Source: Spirosomataceae bacterium TFI 002
GTDB lineage: Bacteria; Bacteroidota; Bacteroidia; Cytophagales; Spirosomataceae
DNA length: 64,000 nt
Direction of reading: 5' to 3'
NCBI GenBank assembly: GCA_900230115.1
Contig: LT907983.1
Coordinates: 434,001 to 498,000 of the forward strand
Position numbers and translations under genes: made by a program. This document shows positions 17,239 through 26,036 of this stretch, in pieces; the stretch's first letter is position 1, and every line of letters starts with the position of its first letter. The notes under the pieces are model-generated. The model searched no databases. It was given only the letters and a program-made list of their open reading frames with translations, and was not told where the DNA came from.

Positions 17239-17349
17239 TTTCTATTTTCTACCGCAAAACTCAGTTTGCAATTAGAAAATACAAATTAAACGATTTAAAG
17301 ATTATAAAATCATCATTCCTATATATATGGTGATTTTCAGTCAATATAT

Positions 17350-19182
17350 ATGAAGGAAAGAGTTCAGTTTTTGTTAATCTATTTCAGCTTTTGGGTAGTG
17401 TTTTTTCTCTCTGCGAGAGTTATTTTCTTAGGCTACCATATTCAGGACACCAAGTTACTTTCGCTAGAGATGATATGGGGAGTGTTTTGGAACGGAATAC
17501 GCATGGATATGTCCATGGCAGCTTATTTGAGTGCAATTCCATTTTTATTAGTTGGCTTTTCCAATTGGATAAAAAAAGCACTTTTCGAAGGTTTACTCTT
17601 TAGTTACACACTAATTTTGGTGTTTTTACTAACATTTTTGGTGGTTGTTGACCTAGAAGTTTACAATGTTTGGAAATACCGTATCGACGCAACACCACTT
17701 AACTACCTAAGTACACCCAAAGAGGCCTGGGCATCGGTGAAATCTTCTCCGGTTTTCCAGCTTATTGTGAGCTTTATTATTTTGGTGATTTGTGGCAGTT
17801 TCGTTGTTTACCGTATCATAGCAAAGAAAATATCGAACTGGAATTATATCAAGCCATTTCCTTTTGTTGCTGTGGTGTTATTCATGACAGCTTCTTTAAT
17901 TATTCCTATAAGAGGAGGTTTTGGTATTGCACCAATGAATCAAAGCACTGTTTATTTTTCGGAAAACAATTTTGCAAACATTTCGGCTGTCAATGCCACT
18001 TGGAACTTCCTAAGTTCTTTAATTAATAAAACGTACGATAAAACCAATCCCTACACCTACCTTCCTAATGAGAAGATAAATTCTAGCCTAAATTATTTGT
18101 ATGAATCGTCTGGTGAAACTACACACGTATTAAACACAGACAAACCAAATGTCCTTGTTATTATTTGGGAAAGCTTAACTGCCAAAACAGTAGACTATAG
18201 ATTTGAAAACCAATCAGTTATTCCATTTTTCGACTCACTCAAAACACAGGGAATATACTTTAATAACTTTTATGCAAGTGGCGACAGAACAGACAAGGGT
18301 TTAGTTGCTGTTTTTAGTGGGTACCCTGCTCAGCCTACGCATTCTATTGTTAAGGAACCACAAAAAAGCATCAAACTTCCAATCCTTTCAAAGGACTTTC
18401 AAAAGGCAGATTATCAAACAGAATTCTATTATGGAGGTGAAACAGAATTTGCCAATATAAAGTCATACCTGTTTAATGCAGACCTTCAAAATATTTATGA
18501 TGTTCATGCTTTTCCAGAAGACTCCGCCTATTCCAAGTGGGGAGTTCATGATCATTTGGTATTTCAACGCTTTAATAATGATCATAACTTCAGTAAATCA
18601 AAACCATTCTTTAGCACAATTTTGACGCTTTCGAGCCATCAGCCTTACGAAGTCCCACTTAAAAGTATTTTTGAAAGCGATACAGAAGAAGCTCTTTTCT
18701 TTAACTCCCTAAGGTATTCTGACCAGTCTCTGAAAGCATTTATTGAAGAGGCTCAAAAATCAAGTTGGTGGAATAATACATTAGTTATTATCCTTGGAGA
18801 CCATGGCCATAAATTCCCTGAATTAGAAGCTAGGGCAGCTGATTTTAAAATTCCCATGTTATGGACAGGTGGTGCTGTTTCAAAACCGAGAATCGTAAAT
18901 AAAGTATTTTCACAAACAGACCTTGCAAAAACTTTACTTAACCAACTGAAAATTCCCAGTACGGAATATAAATGGAGTAAAGACATCTTTGATCCCAAAA
19001 CCAAAAGCTGGGCATATTTCTCTTTCAATGATGGTTTTGGCTTCGTAAACTCTACAAATCAATTCCTTTACGACAATGTTGGTAAAGTAAGTATTGAATC
19101 CAAAGGCGATATTGATCCCAAAGCACTAGAAAGAGCAAAAGCACTTCAACAAAGTACTTTTGAGGACTATTTGAATCTTTAG
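17350..19182 (+). CDS. LTA-synthase-family membrane sulfatase/phosphatase-fold protein
   Basis: 610 residues. About five N-terminal membrane helices are followed by an extracytoplasmic alkaline-phosphatase-fold domain. Metal and nucleophile motifs are NVLVIIWESLT (around residue 275), GDRTDKG with T314 as likely nucleophile, VHDH and ILGDHGHKFP. Family members transfer glycerophosphate or phosphoethanolamine groups to envelope glycans or lipids. Bacteroidota have no lipoteichoic acid, so the acceptor is more likely a lipid or polysaccharide. It is monocistronic. Confidence 0.9.
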   Translation: MKERVQFLLIYFSFWVVFFLSARVIFLGYHIQDTKLLSLEMIWGVFWNGIRMDMSMAAYLSAIPFLLVGFSNWIKKALFEGLLFSYTLILVFLLTFLVVVDLEVYNVWKYRIDATPLNYLSTPKEAWASVKSSPVFQLIVSFIILVICGSFVVYRIIAKKISNWNYIKPFPFVAVVLFMTASLIIPIRGGFGIAPMNQSTVYFSENNFANISAVNATWNFLSSLINKTYDKTNPYTYLPNEKINSSLNYLYESSGETTHVLNTDKPNVLVIIWESLTAKTVDYRFENQSVIPFFDSLKTQGIYFNNFYASGDRTDKGLVAVFSGYPAQPTHSIVKEPQKSIKLPILSKDFQKADYQTEFYYGGETEFANIKSYLFNADLQNIYDVHAFPEDSAYSKWGVHDHLVFQRFNNDHNFSKSKPFFSTILTLSSHQPYEVPLKSIFESDTEEALFFNSLRYSDQSLKAFIEEAQKSSWWNNTLVIILGDHGHKFPELEARAADFKIPMLWTGGAVSKPRIVNKVFSQTDLAKTLLNQLKIPSTEYKWSKDIFDPKTKSWAYFSFNDGFGFVNSTNQFLYDNVGKVSIESKGDIDPKALERAKALQQSTFEDYLNL

Positions 19183-19459
19183 CCCGAAATACAATTCAGA
19201 ATGTTATTTGGACTTTTATGAGTTTTAATACATTTTAGTTTGCACTTAATGATATAGTCGGGAATTTTATTGGTCAACCAAGACTTATTTCCTCCTAAAA
19301 TGATAAAGGCGAAATGAAATAATTGATAATATTTTGCATTTTTCTAACAAATAAGGATTTTTCTATCGAAAATATGAAAACGATAGCAATTAAATATTGA
19401 TTTAAATTTATATTTGAATTGAATTTATTGAACAAAATAACTCCAAATAGAAATTAGAA

Positions 19460-20482
19460 ATGGCAAAAATCAAATTAGAATATCTTTGGCTCGATGGTTA
19501 TTTCCCAACTCAAAACATTAGAAGTAAAACTAAAGTTGAAGAGCACGAAGACTTTAAAGGTACACTAGAAGAAATAGGAAATTGGTCTTTTGATGGCTCA
19601 TCTACAAAACAAGCTGAAGGAGGATCGTCAGATTGTTTACTAGTCCCTGTTGCCATTTATCCTGATCCAGAGCGTATCAATGGGTATTTAGTGATGTGTG
19701 AAGTTATGAACGCTGACGGAACTGCTCACGTATCAAATGGAAGAGCAACTATCGATGATGACAACGACGATTTCTGGTTTGGTTTTGAACAAGAATATTT
19801 CATCATGGATAGTTCAACGTTACTTCCATTAGGTTTCCCAATTGGAGGATATCCTGCACCACAAGGTATGTATTATTGCTCAGTAGGTGGAAAAAACACA
19901 CACGGAAGAGAAATAGTAGAGCGTCATGCCGATCTATGTATTGAAGCTGGTTTAAATTTTGAAGGAATTAACCAGGAAGTTGCATGTGGACAGTGGGAAT
20001 TCCAATTATTTGCAAAAGGTGCAAAACAGGCTGGTGATGAGCTATGGGTTGCGAGATACCTACTTGATAGATTAACTGAAGACTATGGTTATTATATTGA
20101 GTACCACCCAAAACCATTAGGAAAAGACATGGACTGGAATGGTTCTGGTATGCACGCTAACTTCTCTAATACTACATTGAGAACGTGTGGTGACAGAGCA
20201 ACTTACGAAGCAATTTGTGAGGCATTCAGACCAGTGGTTAAAGAGCACATCGCGGTTTACGGTGAATTTAACGATCAACGTTTGACTGGTTTACACGAAA
20301 CTGCTTCTATACACGATTTCTCTTATGGTATTTCTGACCGTGGAGCATCTATCCGTATTCCGTTAATTACAGTGGAGAAAGGATGGAAAGGTTGGTTAGA
20401 AGATAGAAGACCAGCATCTAACGGAGATCCTTACAAAATTGCAGCAAGAATTATCAAAACTGTGAAAACAGCGAAAGTATAA
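19460..20482 (+). CDS. glnA: Glutamine synthetase, type II (eukaryote-like)
   Basis: 340 residues, the short length of GSII rather than GSI (~470) or GSIII (~700). The N-terminal beta-grasp domain has LEYLWLDGY and NWSFDGSST. Catalytic motifs are FGFEQEYFI, NTHGREIVERH, GINQEVACGQWEFQ, WNGSGMHANFS and the terminal RRPASNGDPYKIAARI. It forms glutamine from glutamate, ammonia and ATP. It is monocistronic, with ~280 AT-rich bases upstream, no obvious NtrC-type site, and a strong terminator after it. Confidence 0.96.
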   Translation: MAKIKLEYLWLDGYFPTQNIRSKTKVEEHEDFKGTLEEIGNWSFDGSSTKQAEGGSSDCLLVPVAIYPDPERINGYLVMCEVMNADGTAHVSNGRATIDDDNDDFWFGFEQEYFIMDSSTLLPLGFPIGGYPAPQGMYYCSVGGKNTHGREIVERHADLCIEAGLNFEGINQEVACGQWEFQLFAKGAKQAGDELWVARYLLDRLTEDYGYYIEYHPKPLGKDMDWNGSGMHANFSNTTLRTCGDRATYEAICEAFRPVVKEHIAVYGEFNDQRLTGLHETASIHDFSYGISDRGASIRIPLITVEKGWKGWLEDRRPASNGDPYKIAARIIKTVKTAKV

Positions 20483-20502
20483 TTCTTACTCAAAATATAT
20501 TC

Positions 20503-20538
20503 AAAGCCTCAGCATTCATTTGTTGGGGCTTTTTTTTG
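20503..20538 (+). terminator. Terminator of glnA
   Basis: AAGCCTCAGCA pairs with TGTTGGGGCTT (two G-U pairs), followed by eight or so T residues. Confidence 0.85.
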
Positions 20539-20608
20539 TTTGAAATGACTACCTCCCATCAATTCGTATGCAAACCAGACTTTTAAGGTCAATCTCATTG
20601 CTTTTTAT

Positions 20609-20616
20609 TAATTTTG
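20609..20616 (+). promoter_or_regulatory. Candidate -7 element (TAATTTTG) for mtaB
   Basis: Match to TAnnTTTG ending 7 bases before the ATG. By the SRP RNA spacing, transcription would start at about 20621, leaving a leader of only ~3 bases. Confidence 0.45.
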
Positions 20617-20623
20617 CAGCTTG

Positions 20624-21955
20624 ATGAAAAAAGTCGCATTTTACACACTGGGCTGTAAGCTCAACTACTCCGAAACGAGCACTATTTCTAGGCAATTTGA
20701 AGCTAAAGGCTACCAAAAGGTAGATTTTAGTGATACGCCTGATATATTCTTGGTTAATACATGTTCCGTTACGGAGAATGCCGACAAGAAATGTAGGAAG
20801 ATTGTAAAAGAGGCAAACAAAATTAATCCTGATGGCTTTGTGGCAATCTTGGGCTGCTACGCTCAACTCAAGCCAAAAGAAATATCGGAAATCCCGGGAG
20901 TAGATGTAGTTCTTGGTGCTGCCGAGAAGTTTAGACTACTCGACTTAATCGATGACTTTAAGAAAGAAAAAAGAGCTCATACCGAACCCGCTCAAGTTTT
21001 TGCATCGGATATTGAACAACCATTAGATTACCATACCTCCTACTCGCTCAATGACCGCACCCGTACTTTTCTCAAAGTACAAGATGGTTGCGACTACCCT
21101 TGCTCCTACTGTACCATTCCATTAGCAAGAGGAAAAAGTAGGTCAGATACCGTGGAGAACATTGTTAAGGCTGCGAATGAAATCGCGGCCTCTGGTGTAA
21201 AAGAAATTGTACTCACAGGAGTAAACATTGGCGACTTTGGAATTATTGAAGGTAAAAAAAGCAGTAATTTCTTACAACTTATTCAAGCACTTGACCAAGT
21301 AGAAGGCATAGAAAGATTCAGAATCTCAAGCATAGAGCCCAATTTATTGAGCGATGACATCATCACTTTTGTGGCTCAGTCTAAACGATTTGTACCTCAT
21401 TTTCATATTCCATTACAAAGTGGTAGCAATGAAATGCTTTCGCTAATGAAGCGTAGATACCGCAAAGAATTATACATTGATAGAGTAAACCGCATCAAGG
21501 AGCTAATGCCGCATTGCTGCATAGGTGTTGATGTGATTGTTGGTCACCCAGGAGAAACGGAAGAACTGTTTCTGGAAACATACAATTTCCTAAATGAGCT
21601 AGAAATTAGCTATTTACATGTATTTACTTATTCGGAGAGACCAAATACGACTGCCTTAGAAATCAAACCTGTAGTTCCTAAGAAATCTCGTGCTGAGCGA
21701 TCTAAGATGCTTCATATTTTGAGTGACAAGAAGAGAAGGTTCTTCAATGAGCAGCAAAATGGATATGAGACAACGGTGCTTTTTGAAGATGACGTACATG
21801 ACGGCCTCATGCATGGCTGGACAAATAATTACGTGAGAGTAAAAGCAAAATTTGATCCTTTGAGAATTAATGAAACTGTACCAGTATCTATAGGTGAAAT
21901 AGATGAGCAAATGATTGCTGAAGTAAGCGAAATGCAAATTTTCGAAACACATTAA
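20624..21955 (+). CDS. mtaB: tRNA t6A37 methylthiotransferase
   Basis: 443 residues from the ATG at 20624; a TTG at 20621 is the only earlier start. MiaB/RimO-type layout: an N-terminal UPF0004 domain with its cluster cysteines (TLGCKLNYSE, NTCSVTENADKKCR, ILGCYAQ), the radical-SAM motif CDYPCSYCTIP, IPLQSGSNEMLSLMKRRY and a C-terminal TRAM-like region. It converts t6A to ms2t6A at position 37 of tRNAs. The N-terminal and MtaB-specific phrases favour MtaB over MiaB or RimO. Confidence 0.94.
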   Translation: MKKVAFYTLGCKLNYSETSTISRQFEAKGYQKVDFSDTPDIFLVNTCSVTENADKKCRKIVKEANKINPDGFVAILGCYAQLKPKEISEIPGVDVVLGAAEKFRLLDLIDDFKKEKRAHTEPAQVFASDIEQPLDYHTSYSLNDRTRTFLKVQDGCDYPCSYCTIPLARGKSRSDTVENIVKAANEIAASGVKEIVLTGVNIGDFGIIEGKKSSNFLQLIQALDQVEGIERFRISSIEPNLLSDDIITFVAQSKRFVPHFHIPLQSGSNEMLSLMKRRYRKELYIDRVNRIKELMPHCCIGVDVIVGHPGETEELFLETYNFLNELEISYLHVFTYSERPNTTALEIKPVVPKKSRAERSKMLHILSDKKRRFFNEQQNGYETTVLFEDDVHDGLMHGWTNNYVRVKAKFDPLRINETVPVSIGEIDEQMIAEVSEMQIFETH

Positions 21956-22187
21956 GTAAAACTAAACCTCAATACTCTCCAAAGCTTCTAACTTCGCATT
22001 GGAGTTGCAAGATTACCGTCTTGTTGTAGGGAATGGCATAATATCTTTGTATTTCGATCTGAGACTTGTAAAAAGTCAACTCCCCGATTTTCTAAATCAC
22101 AGATTTAATTGATAAAACTAGGTTTGGTATGTAAATGAGTAGCACACATTTTTGCCAAGGCCAATCCGTGTGAATACTCTAAGGCAC

Positions 22188-22214
22188 AAAAAAAGCCACC
22201 CTAAGGCAGCTTTT
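22188..22214 (-). terminator. Terminator of the ferredoxin gene
   Basis: On the minus strand this reads AAAAGCTGCC-ttag-GGTGGCTTTTTTT, a hairpin ending in a U run, 25 bases past the ferredoxin stop. Confidence 0.8.
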
Positions 22215-22238
22215 CTTTATTAAATATTTCATTCAAAT

Positions 22239-22586
22239 TTACTCCGCATGTAACCAAGCTTTCTTGGCTAGAAGCGTTTCTTCATCTTCTACTCTTTCTG
22301 GATCTGGCAAACAACAGTCTACCGGACATACCGCCGCACATTGTGGCTCTTCATGGAAGCCCATGCATTCAGTACACTTGTCACTTACGATGTAGTAGAA
22401 CTCATCAGAAATGGGTTCTTGCTCATCTTTTCCATCTATCACTGTACCATCACCAAAATCAACTTCTGTTAAAGCTGTTCCACCTGCCCAAGTCCAATTG
22501 ATTCCACCTTCGTAGATTGCTGTATTGGGACACTCCGGCTCACATGCTCCGCAGTTGATACATTCGTCTGTTATATAAATTGCCAT
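22239..22586 (-). CDS. 4Fe-4S dicluster ferredoxin
   Basis: 115 residues. The first cluster motif is [17 protein letters not shown]. The second is [22 protein letters not shown], separated from it by a ~45-residue insertion rich in Gly and Asp. This is the low-potential 2[4Fe-4S] layout with a long inter-cluster loop that is widespread in Bacteroidota, a small cytoplasmic electron carrier. It is divergent from the LuxC-like acyl-CoA reductase, sharing a 112-base intergenic region with a promoter element for each direction. An electron-transfer role connected to that enzyme is not demonstrated. Confidence 0.94.
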   Translation of the reverse strand: MAIYITDECINCGACEPECPNTAIYEGGINWTWAGGTALTEVDFGDGTVIDGKDEQEPISDEFYYIVSDKCTECMGFHEEPQCAAVCPVDCCLPDPERVEDEETLLAKKAWLHAE

Positions 22587-22619
22587 ACGATTTTTCTTGT
22601 CTTTAATTCGAACTTAAAA

Positions 22620-22627
22620 CAAATATA
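22620..22627 (-). promoter_or_regulatory. Candidate -7 element (TATATTTG) for the ferredoxin gene
   Basis: The minus-strand match to TAnnTTTG predicts a ~29-base leader before the ATG at 22586. Confidence 0.45.
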
Positions 22628-22652
22628 CAACCACAAAGTTTTAACTACTTAG

Positions 22653-22660
22653 TATTTTTG
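22653..22660 (+). promoter_or_regulatory. Candidate -7 element (TATTTTTG) for the acyl-CoA reductase gene
   Basis: The plus-strand match to TAnnTTTG predicts a ~34-base leader before the ATG at 22699. Confidence 0.4.
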
Positions 22661-22698
22661 CACCTCGGTAGTGAATAGGTAAAAAAAGTATCAATAAA

Positions 22699-23718
22699 AT
22701 GCAAATTGCGAGCAAAATATTAACATTCAACAAGCTTGGTTCCTTCATTTTGGACAAAAAAAATGATGATGAACTCCAAAACTGGTTTGCACAAGCTCGA
22801 AATATCAACGGATGGTTCACCGAAGATAACTGTAGACTCTCCATAAATTCAATTGCAAATCAATTTCTGCAAAAAGATAAACTTGAGGAATTCGTTGCCA
22901 AATACGAGATTCAAGATGTAGAGAATCCCAAAAAAGTTGGGGTAATAGCTGCTGGAAATATTCCATTTGTTGGTTTTCATGACCTTCTGTGTATCGTCCT
23001 TAGTGGACACATTGCATTGGTAAAACTAAGCAGAGATGACACTCCATTAATGTTAAATATTATCCATAAACTATATGAACTGGATGATACTTTCAAGCAA
23101 TATATTATAATCGCAGACAGGCTAAATGAAGCAGATGCTTTTATCGCCACCGGTAGCGATAACTCATCAAGGTACTTTGAGTATTATTTCAAAAACAAGC
23201 CTAGCATAATTCGTAAAAACAGGACTTCAATAGCTGTTTTGAATGGTAATGAAAGTGGGTTGGATCTTAGGAATTTAGGAAATGACATTTTTAGGTATTT
23301 CGGCCTTGGTTGTCGTAATATCTCTAAAGTTTTTGTCCCAAAAGGCTATACTTTCGACTTCCTATACGAAAATATAGCGTACTGGAATACCATTCAGCTT
23401 CATCACAAATACAATAACAATTACGACTACAACAAGTCTATTTATCTTGTGAATCGCGTAGAGCACCTAGACAATGGTTTTTTACTCTTAAAACAAGATG
23501 AAGGATTAGTAAGTCCGCTGAGCGTTCTGTTTTTTGAATATTACGATAGTCTTGAACAGATTAGCAATACGATAAGTAAGCAAAAAGACAAACTCCAGTG
23601 CATTGTCTCAAATGAGAATTTCGGTGCTAACTCTCTAGGCTTTGGTGAAAGTCAACATCCTTCCATGTTTGATTATGCAGATGGTGTGGATACCATGGCG
23701 TTTTTGAAAGGATTGTAA
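22699..23718 (+). CDS. LuxC-like acyl-CoA reductase
   Basis: 339 residues. Aldehyde-dehydrogenase-like fold of the LuxC/acyl-CoA reductase family: VGVIAAGNIPFVGFHDLLCIVLSGH near residue 80, ATGSDNSSRYFEYYF, and the catalytic-cysteine region FRYFGLGCRNISKVFVP. It reduces long-chain acyl-CoA to aldehyde. No luxD/E genes are present, so it is not a luminescence cluster. Bacteroidota commonly carry this gene next to a ferredoxin, as here. It probably runs alone; the next gene starts 58 bases later. Confidence 0.9.
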   Translation: MQIASKILTFNKLGSFILDKKNDDELQNWFAQARNINGWFTEDNCRLSINSIANQFLQKDKLEEFVAKYEIQDVENPKKVGVIAAGNIPFVGFHDLLCIVLSGHIALVKLSRDDTPLMLNIIHKLYELDDTFKQYIIIADRLNEADAFIATGSDNSSRYFEYYFKNKPSIIRKNRTSIAVLNGNESGLDLRNLGNDIFRYFGLGCRNISKVFVPKGYTFDFLYENIAYWNTIQLHHKYNNNYDYNKSIYLVNRVEHLDNGFLLLKQDEGLVSPLSVLFFEYYDSLEQISNTISKQKDKLQCIVSNENFGANSLGFGESQHPSMFDYADGVDTMAFLKGL

Positions 23719-23776
23719 GCTAGTTTTTGAGTTTTCGCAAAAAGAATTCTAGCTTTATTATCTTTTTATAATTCCA

Positions 23777-24265
23777 ATGTCCCAAATCAGACCAAGGTTC
23801 AAAGTCATAACGCAGATTCCAGCAAGCGAAATTGTAAGCAAGCTTAAACAAGCTTTGAATGACCCCGGCAATAAGCTGAAAGGCGAAGCTACAGAGCATT
23901 ACACGGCACTATACTTGCCGCTTGAAGATAGGCACTATTGGTCTCCAATGCTCAATTTATCACTGGAACAAGACGAAGAAGGAACCATCATAAGAGGACT
24001 CTATGGGCCCAGGCCAAACATTTGGACAATGTTTGTTTTCTTTTACTCCACCATTGCTTTTGCAATTATCTTTATTGCTATGTTAGGATTTTCTCAGCTT
24101 TCGCTAGGAAACTCTGCTCCTTTACTTTGGCTTATCCCTGTTCTATTGATTATTTTCTCTACGCTCTATGTAGTTGCCTATTTCGGTAAAAAAAAGAGTG
24201 AAAAACAAATGGATGTGCTACATGATTTTGTAGAAAAAAGCATAGGCTTTGTATTTGAAGAGTAG
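23777..24265 (+). CDS. Small inner-membrane protein of unknown function
   Basis: 162 residues. The ~75-residue soluble N-terminal part (ITQIPASEIVSKLKQAL...HYTALYLP) is followed by two adjacent membrane helices (roughly residues 82-104 and 110-133). A short charged tail (KKKSEKQMDVLHDFVEKSIGF) ends the protein. There is no motif I recognise. The N-terminal part could bind DNA or a ligand, but nothing specific supports that. Confidence 0.75.
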   Translation: MSQIRPRFKVITQIPASEIVSKLKQALNDPGNKLKGEATEHYTALYLPLEDRHYWSPMLNLSLEQDEEGTIIRGLYGPRPNIWTMFVFFYSTIAFAIIFIAMLGFSQLSLGNSAPLLWLIPVLLIIFSTLYVVAYFGKKKSEKQMDVLHDFVEKSIGFVFEE

Positions 24266-24377
24266 TATTATCCTAAGGGTCAATGCTAATTTTTCATTTT
24301 GCTCTATTTAATCTTTGTCAATGCTTGAAAAGGCACCTTGATTTGACTTATTTTGAATTCAAAAACAGAATTAATAA

Positions 24378-24923
24378 ATGACATACGATCCTCATAATCC
24401 TTGGCACAAAGTAAATATTGGCGAAAACGCACCTGATATTGTAAATGGAATAGTTGAAATTCCTCAAAACACTAGGGCTAAATATGAACTAGACAAGGAG
24501 TCTGGACTACTTAAAATGGATAGAGTAATTTTCTCATCCATGTATTATCCTGCTAATTATGGTTTCATACCACAAACCTATTGTGACGACAAAGATCCAT
24601 TAGATATATTGATTTTATCTCAAATCACCCTAGTACCTCTTTGTTTGGTAAGTGCCAAAGTAATAGGTGTAATGAGAATGGTAGATCAAGGCGAACTTGA
24701 TGACAAGATCATCGCTGTTGCGGAACATGATATGAGTGTGAATCACTATAATGATATTTCGGAGTTACCTCCACATTTTATCAAGGAAATGAAAAACTTC
24801 TTTGAAGATTATAAAAAACTGGAAAACAAGACGGTAGAAGTTGAAGAATTTCAAGATGCCTCAGTTGCAAAACAAATTATCCAACAAAGTATTGTAGACT
24901 ATAAGAAATTGATGGGGAAATAA
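24378..24923 (+). CDS. ppa: Inorganic pyrophosphatase (family I)
   Basis: 181 residues. The soluble family I signature [11 protein letters not shown] coordinates the metal ions. Other conserved blocks are [35 protein letters not shown] and [17 protein letters not shown]. It hydrolyses pyrophosphate released by biosynthetic reactions. It is monocistronic and followed by a strong terminator. Confidence 0.96.
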   Translation: MTYDPHNPWHKVNIGENAPDIVNGIVEIPQNTRAKYELDKESGLLKMDRVIFSSMYYPANYGFIPQTYCDDKDPLDILILSQITLVPLCLVSAKVIGVMRMVDQGELDDKIIAVAEHDMSVNHYNDISELPPHFIKEMKNFFEDYKKLENKTVEVEEFQDASVAKQIIQQSIVDYKKLMGK

Positions 24924-25325
24924 TTCACTCGATACTGATATTGTTTTCAGTAAATATTATCTCAAAAAATATAGTTCTCTGAGCTGCCTTGGCAAAATCG
25001 CCGAGGCAGCTTTTTTTTGATCAATTCATAAAATGTATGCGTTTCATTAAAATAATTTGGAAAAATTTTTCTCTCAATTTTTGAAGTAAAAAAACCAAAA
25101 ATATACTTCCCATCATTATTCACCAAAAGTACCTTTCAAGCTTTAAGAGCTAGTAAATAGCAATTATTACGAAGCAAATTTCACTAAATAAGCAAGAAAA
25201 TAACTTATCGCCTGAGCACCAAAACATTGATATAATAAAAATAAATATTAAAAAATTAATATTCGAGTGTGGGGTAAATCTATGAAACCTTGTCTCTATA
25301 TTGTACAATCACATTACCACTTCAA
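24924..25325. other. Upstream region of the sigma/FecR/SusC locus
   Basis: About 400 AT-rich bases. It holds the ppa terminator (24981-25018) and an inverted repeat AATATTA/TAATATT at 25244-25263. A G-rich GTGGGGTAAATC at about 25269 stands out from the surrounding AT composition. No gene is supported. Confidence 0.5.
24981..25018 (+). terminator. Terminator of ppa
   Basis: A long stem (GAGCTGCCTTGGC / GCCGAGGCAGC, one mismatch) with a short loop, followed by eight T residues. One of the strongest hairpins in the window. Confidence 0.93.
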
Positions 25326-25991
25326 ATGATAGCGAAAAGGCCTGGTAAAACTAATCTAACTCGAGATGTATTGGACGTTAATAAAACTGATTCAGAAACT
25401 AAACTAATTTCTGATGAATACTTTATTGTAAAGTCTTTCAAAGAGTCTCCTAAGAAAGGTTTTGACTTACTTTTTCGCAAGTATTATACTAATCTATGTA
25501 ATCACGCAATACGCTTCGTATACTCCAGAGAGGTCGCTGAAGATATTGTAGCTGAAGTCTTCGCAAATATTTGGCAAAATAAGGTTTACGAAAACATCAC
25601 AACATCTTTTCGCTCCTACTTGTATACGTCGGTAAGGTATAGGGCTTATAGCATTGTAAAGCTTGAAATTACACGTGGATCAAAAACAGAAAACAACGAA
25701 AATGATTTTGCTCGCTCCAATAGCTCAGTTGTTTTGCAGCCAGACCAAATAATGCATTTTCATGAGCTTACTAAAAGGTTGGACTTGGCAATTCAGCAGT
25801 TACCTCCACAGGCTAGAAAAGCATTTCAACTCAACAGACTTGAAGGCAAAAAATACGCTGAAGTTGCTGAAGAAATGGAAATTACTCTTAGTGCTGTAGA
25901 ACGATTAATAAGCAGAGCACTAGCACGCATTAGAAAAGAGCTCAATTCGGAGTGGATTTTTAGTATCTCATTGCTAATCAACTTCATCTAA
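25326..25991 (+). CDS. ECF-type RNA polymerase sigma-70 factor
   Basis: 221 residues from the ATG at 25326; an earlier in-frame TTG at 25290 is less likely. Region 2 is seen in FDLLFRKYYTNLCNHAIRFVYSREVAEDIVAEVFANIW. Region 4 is seen in RLDLAIQQLPPQARKAFQLNRLEGKKYAEVAEEM with the helix-turn-helix ITLSAVERLISRALARIRKEL. It belongs to the Bacteroidota ECF subgroup that is paired with FecR anti-sigma factors. The FecR gene follows 45 bases later, and a SusC with an STN domain after that, so it likely activates this uptake locus when substrate binds the outer-membrane transporter. Confidence 0.93.
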   Translation: MIAKRPGKTNLTRDVLDVNKTDSETKLISDEYFIVKSFKESPKKGFDLLFRKYYTNLCNHAIRFVYSREVAEDIVAEVFANIWQNKVYENITTSFRSYLYTSVRYRAYSIVKLEITRGSKTENNENDFARSNSSVVLQPDQIMHFHELTKRLDLAIQQLPPQARKAFQLNRLEGKKYAEVAEEMEITLSAVERLISRALARIRKELNSEWIFSISLLINFI

Positions 25992-26036
25992 ACTTTGTAT
26001 TCCAAAAATTTAGACTCCTATTACTAAGTACACAAC

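Noticed and set aside
22699-23718. Bioluminescence (lux) cluster
   Set aside because: Only a LuxC-like reductase is present; luxA, B, D and E are absent, and this gene is common in non-luminous Bacteroidota.
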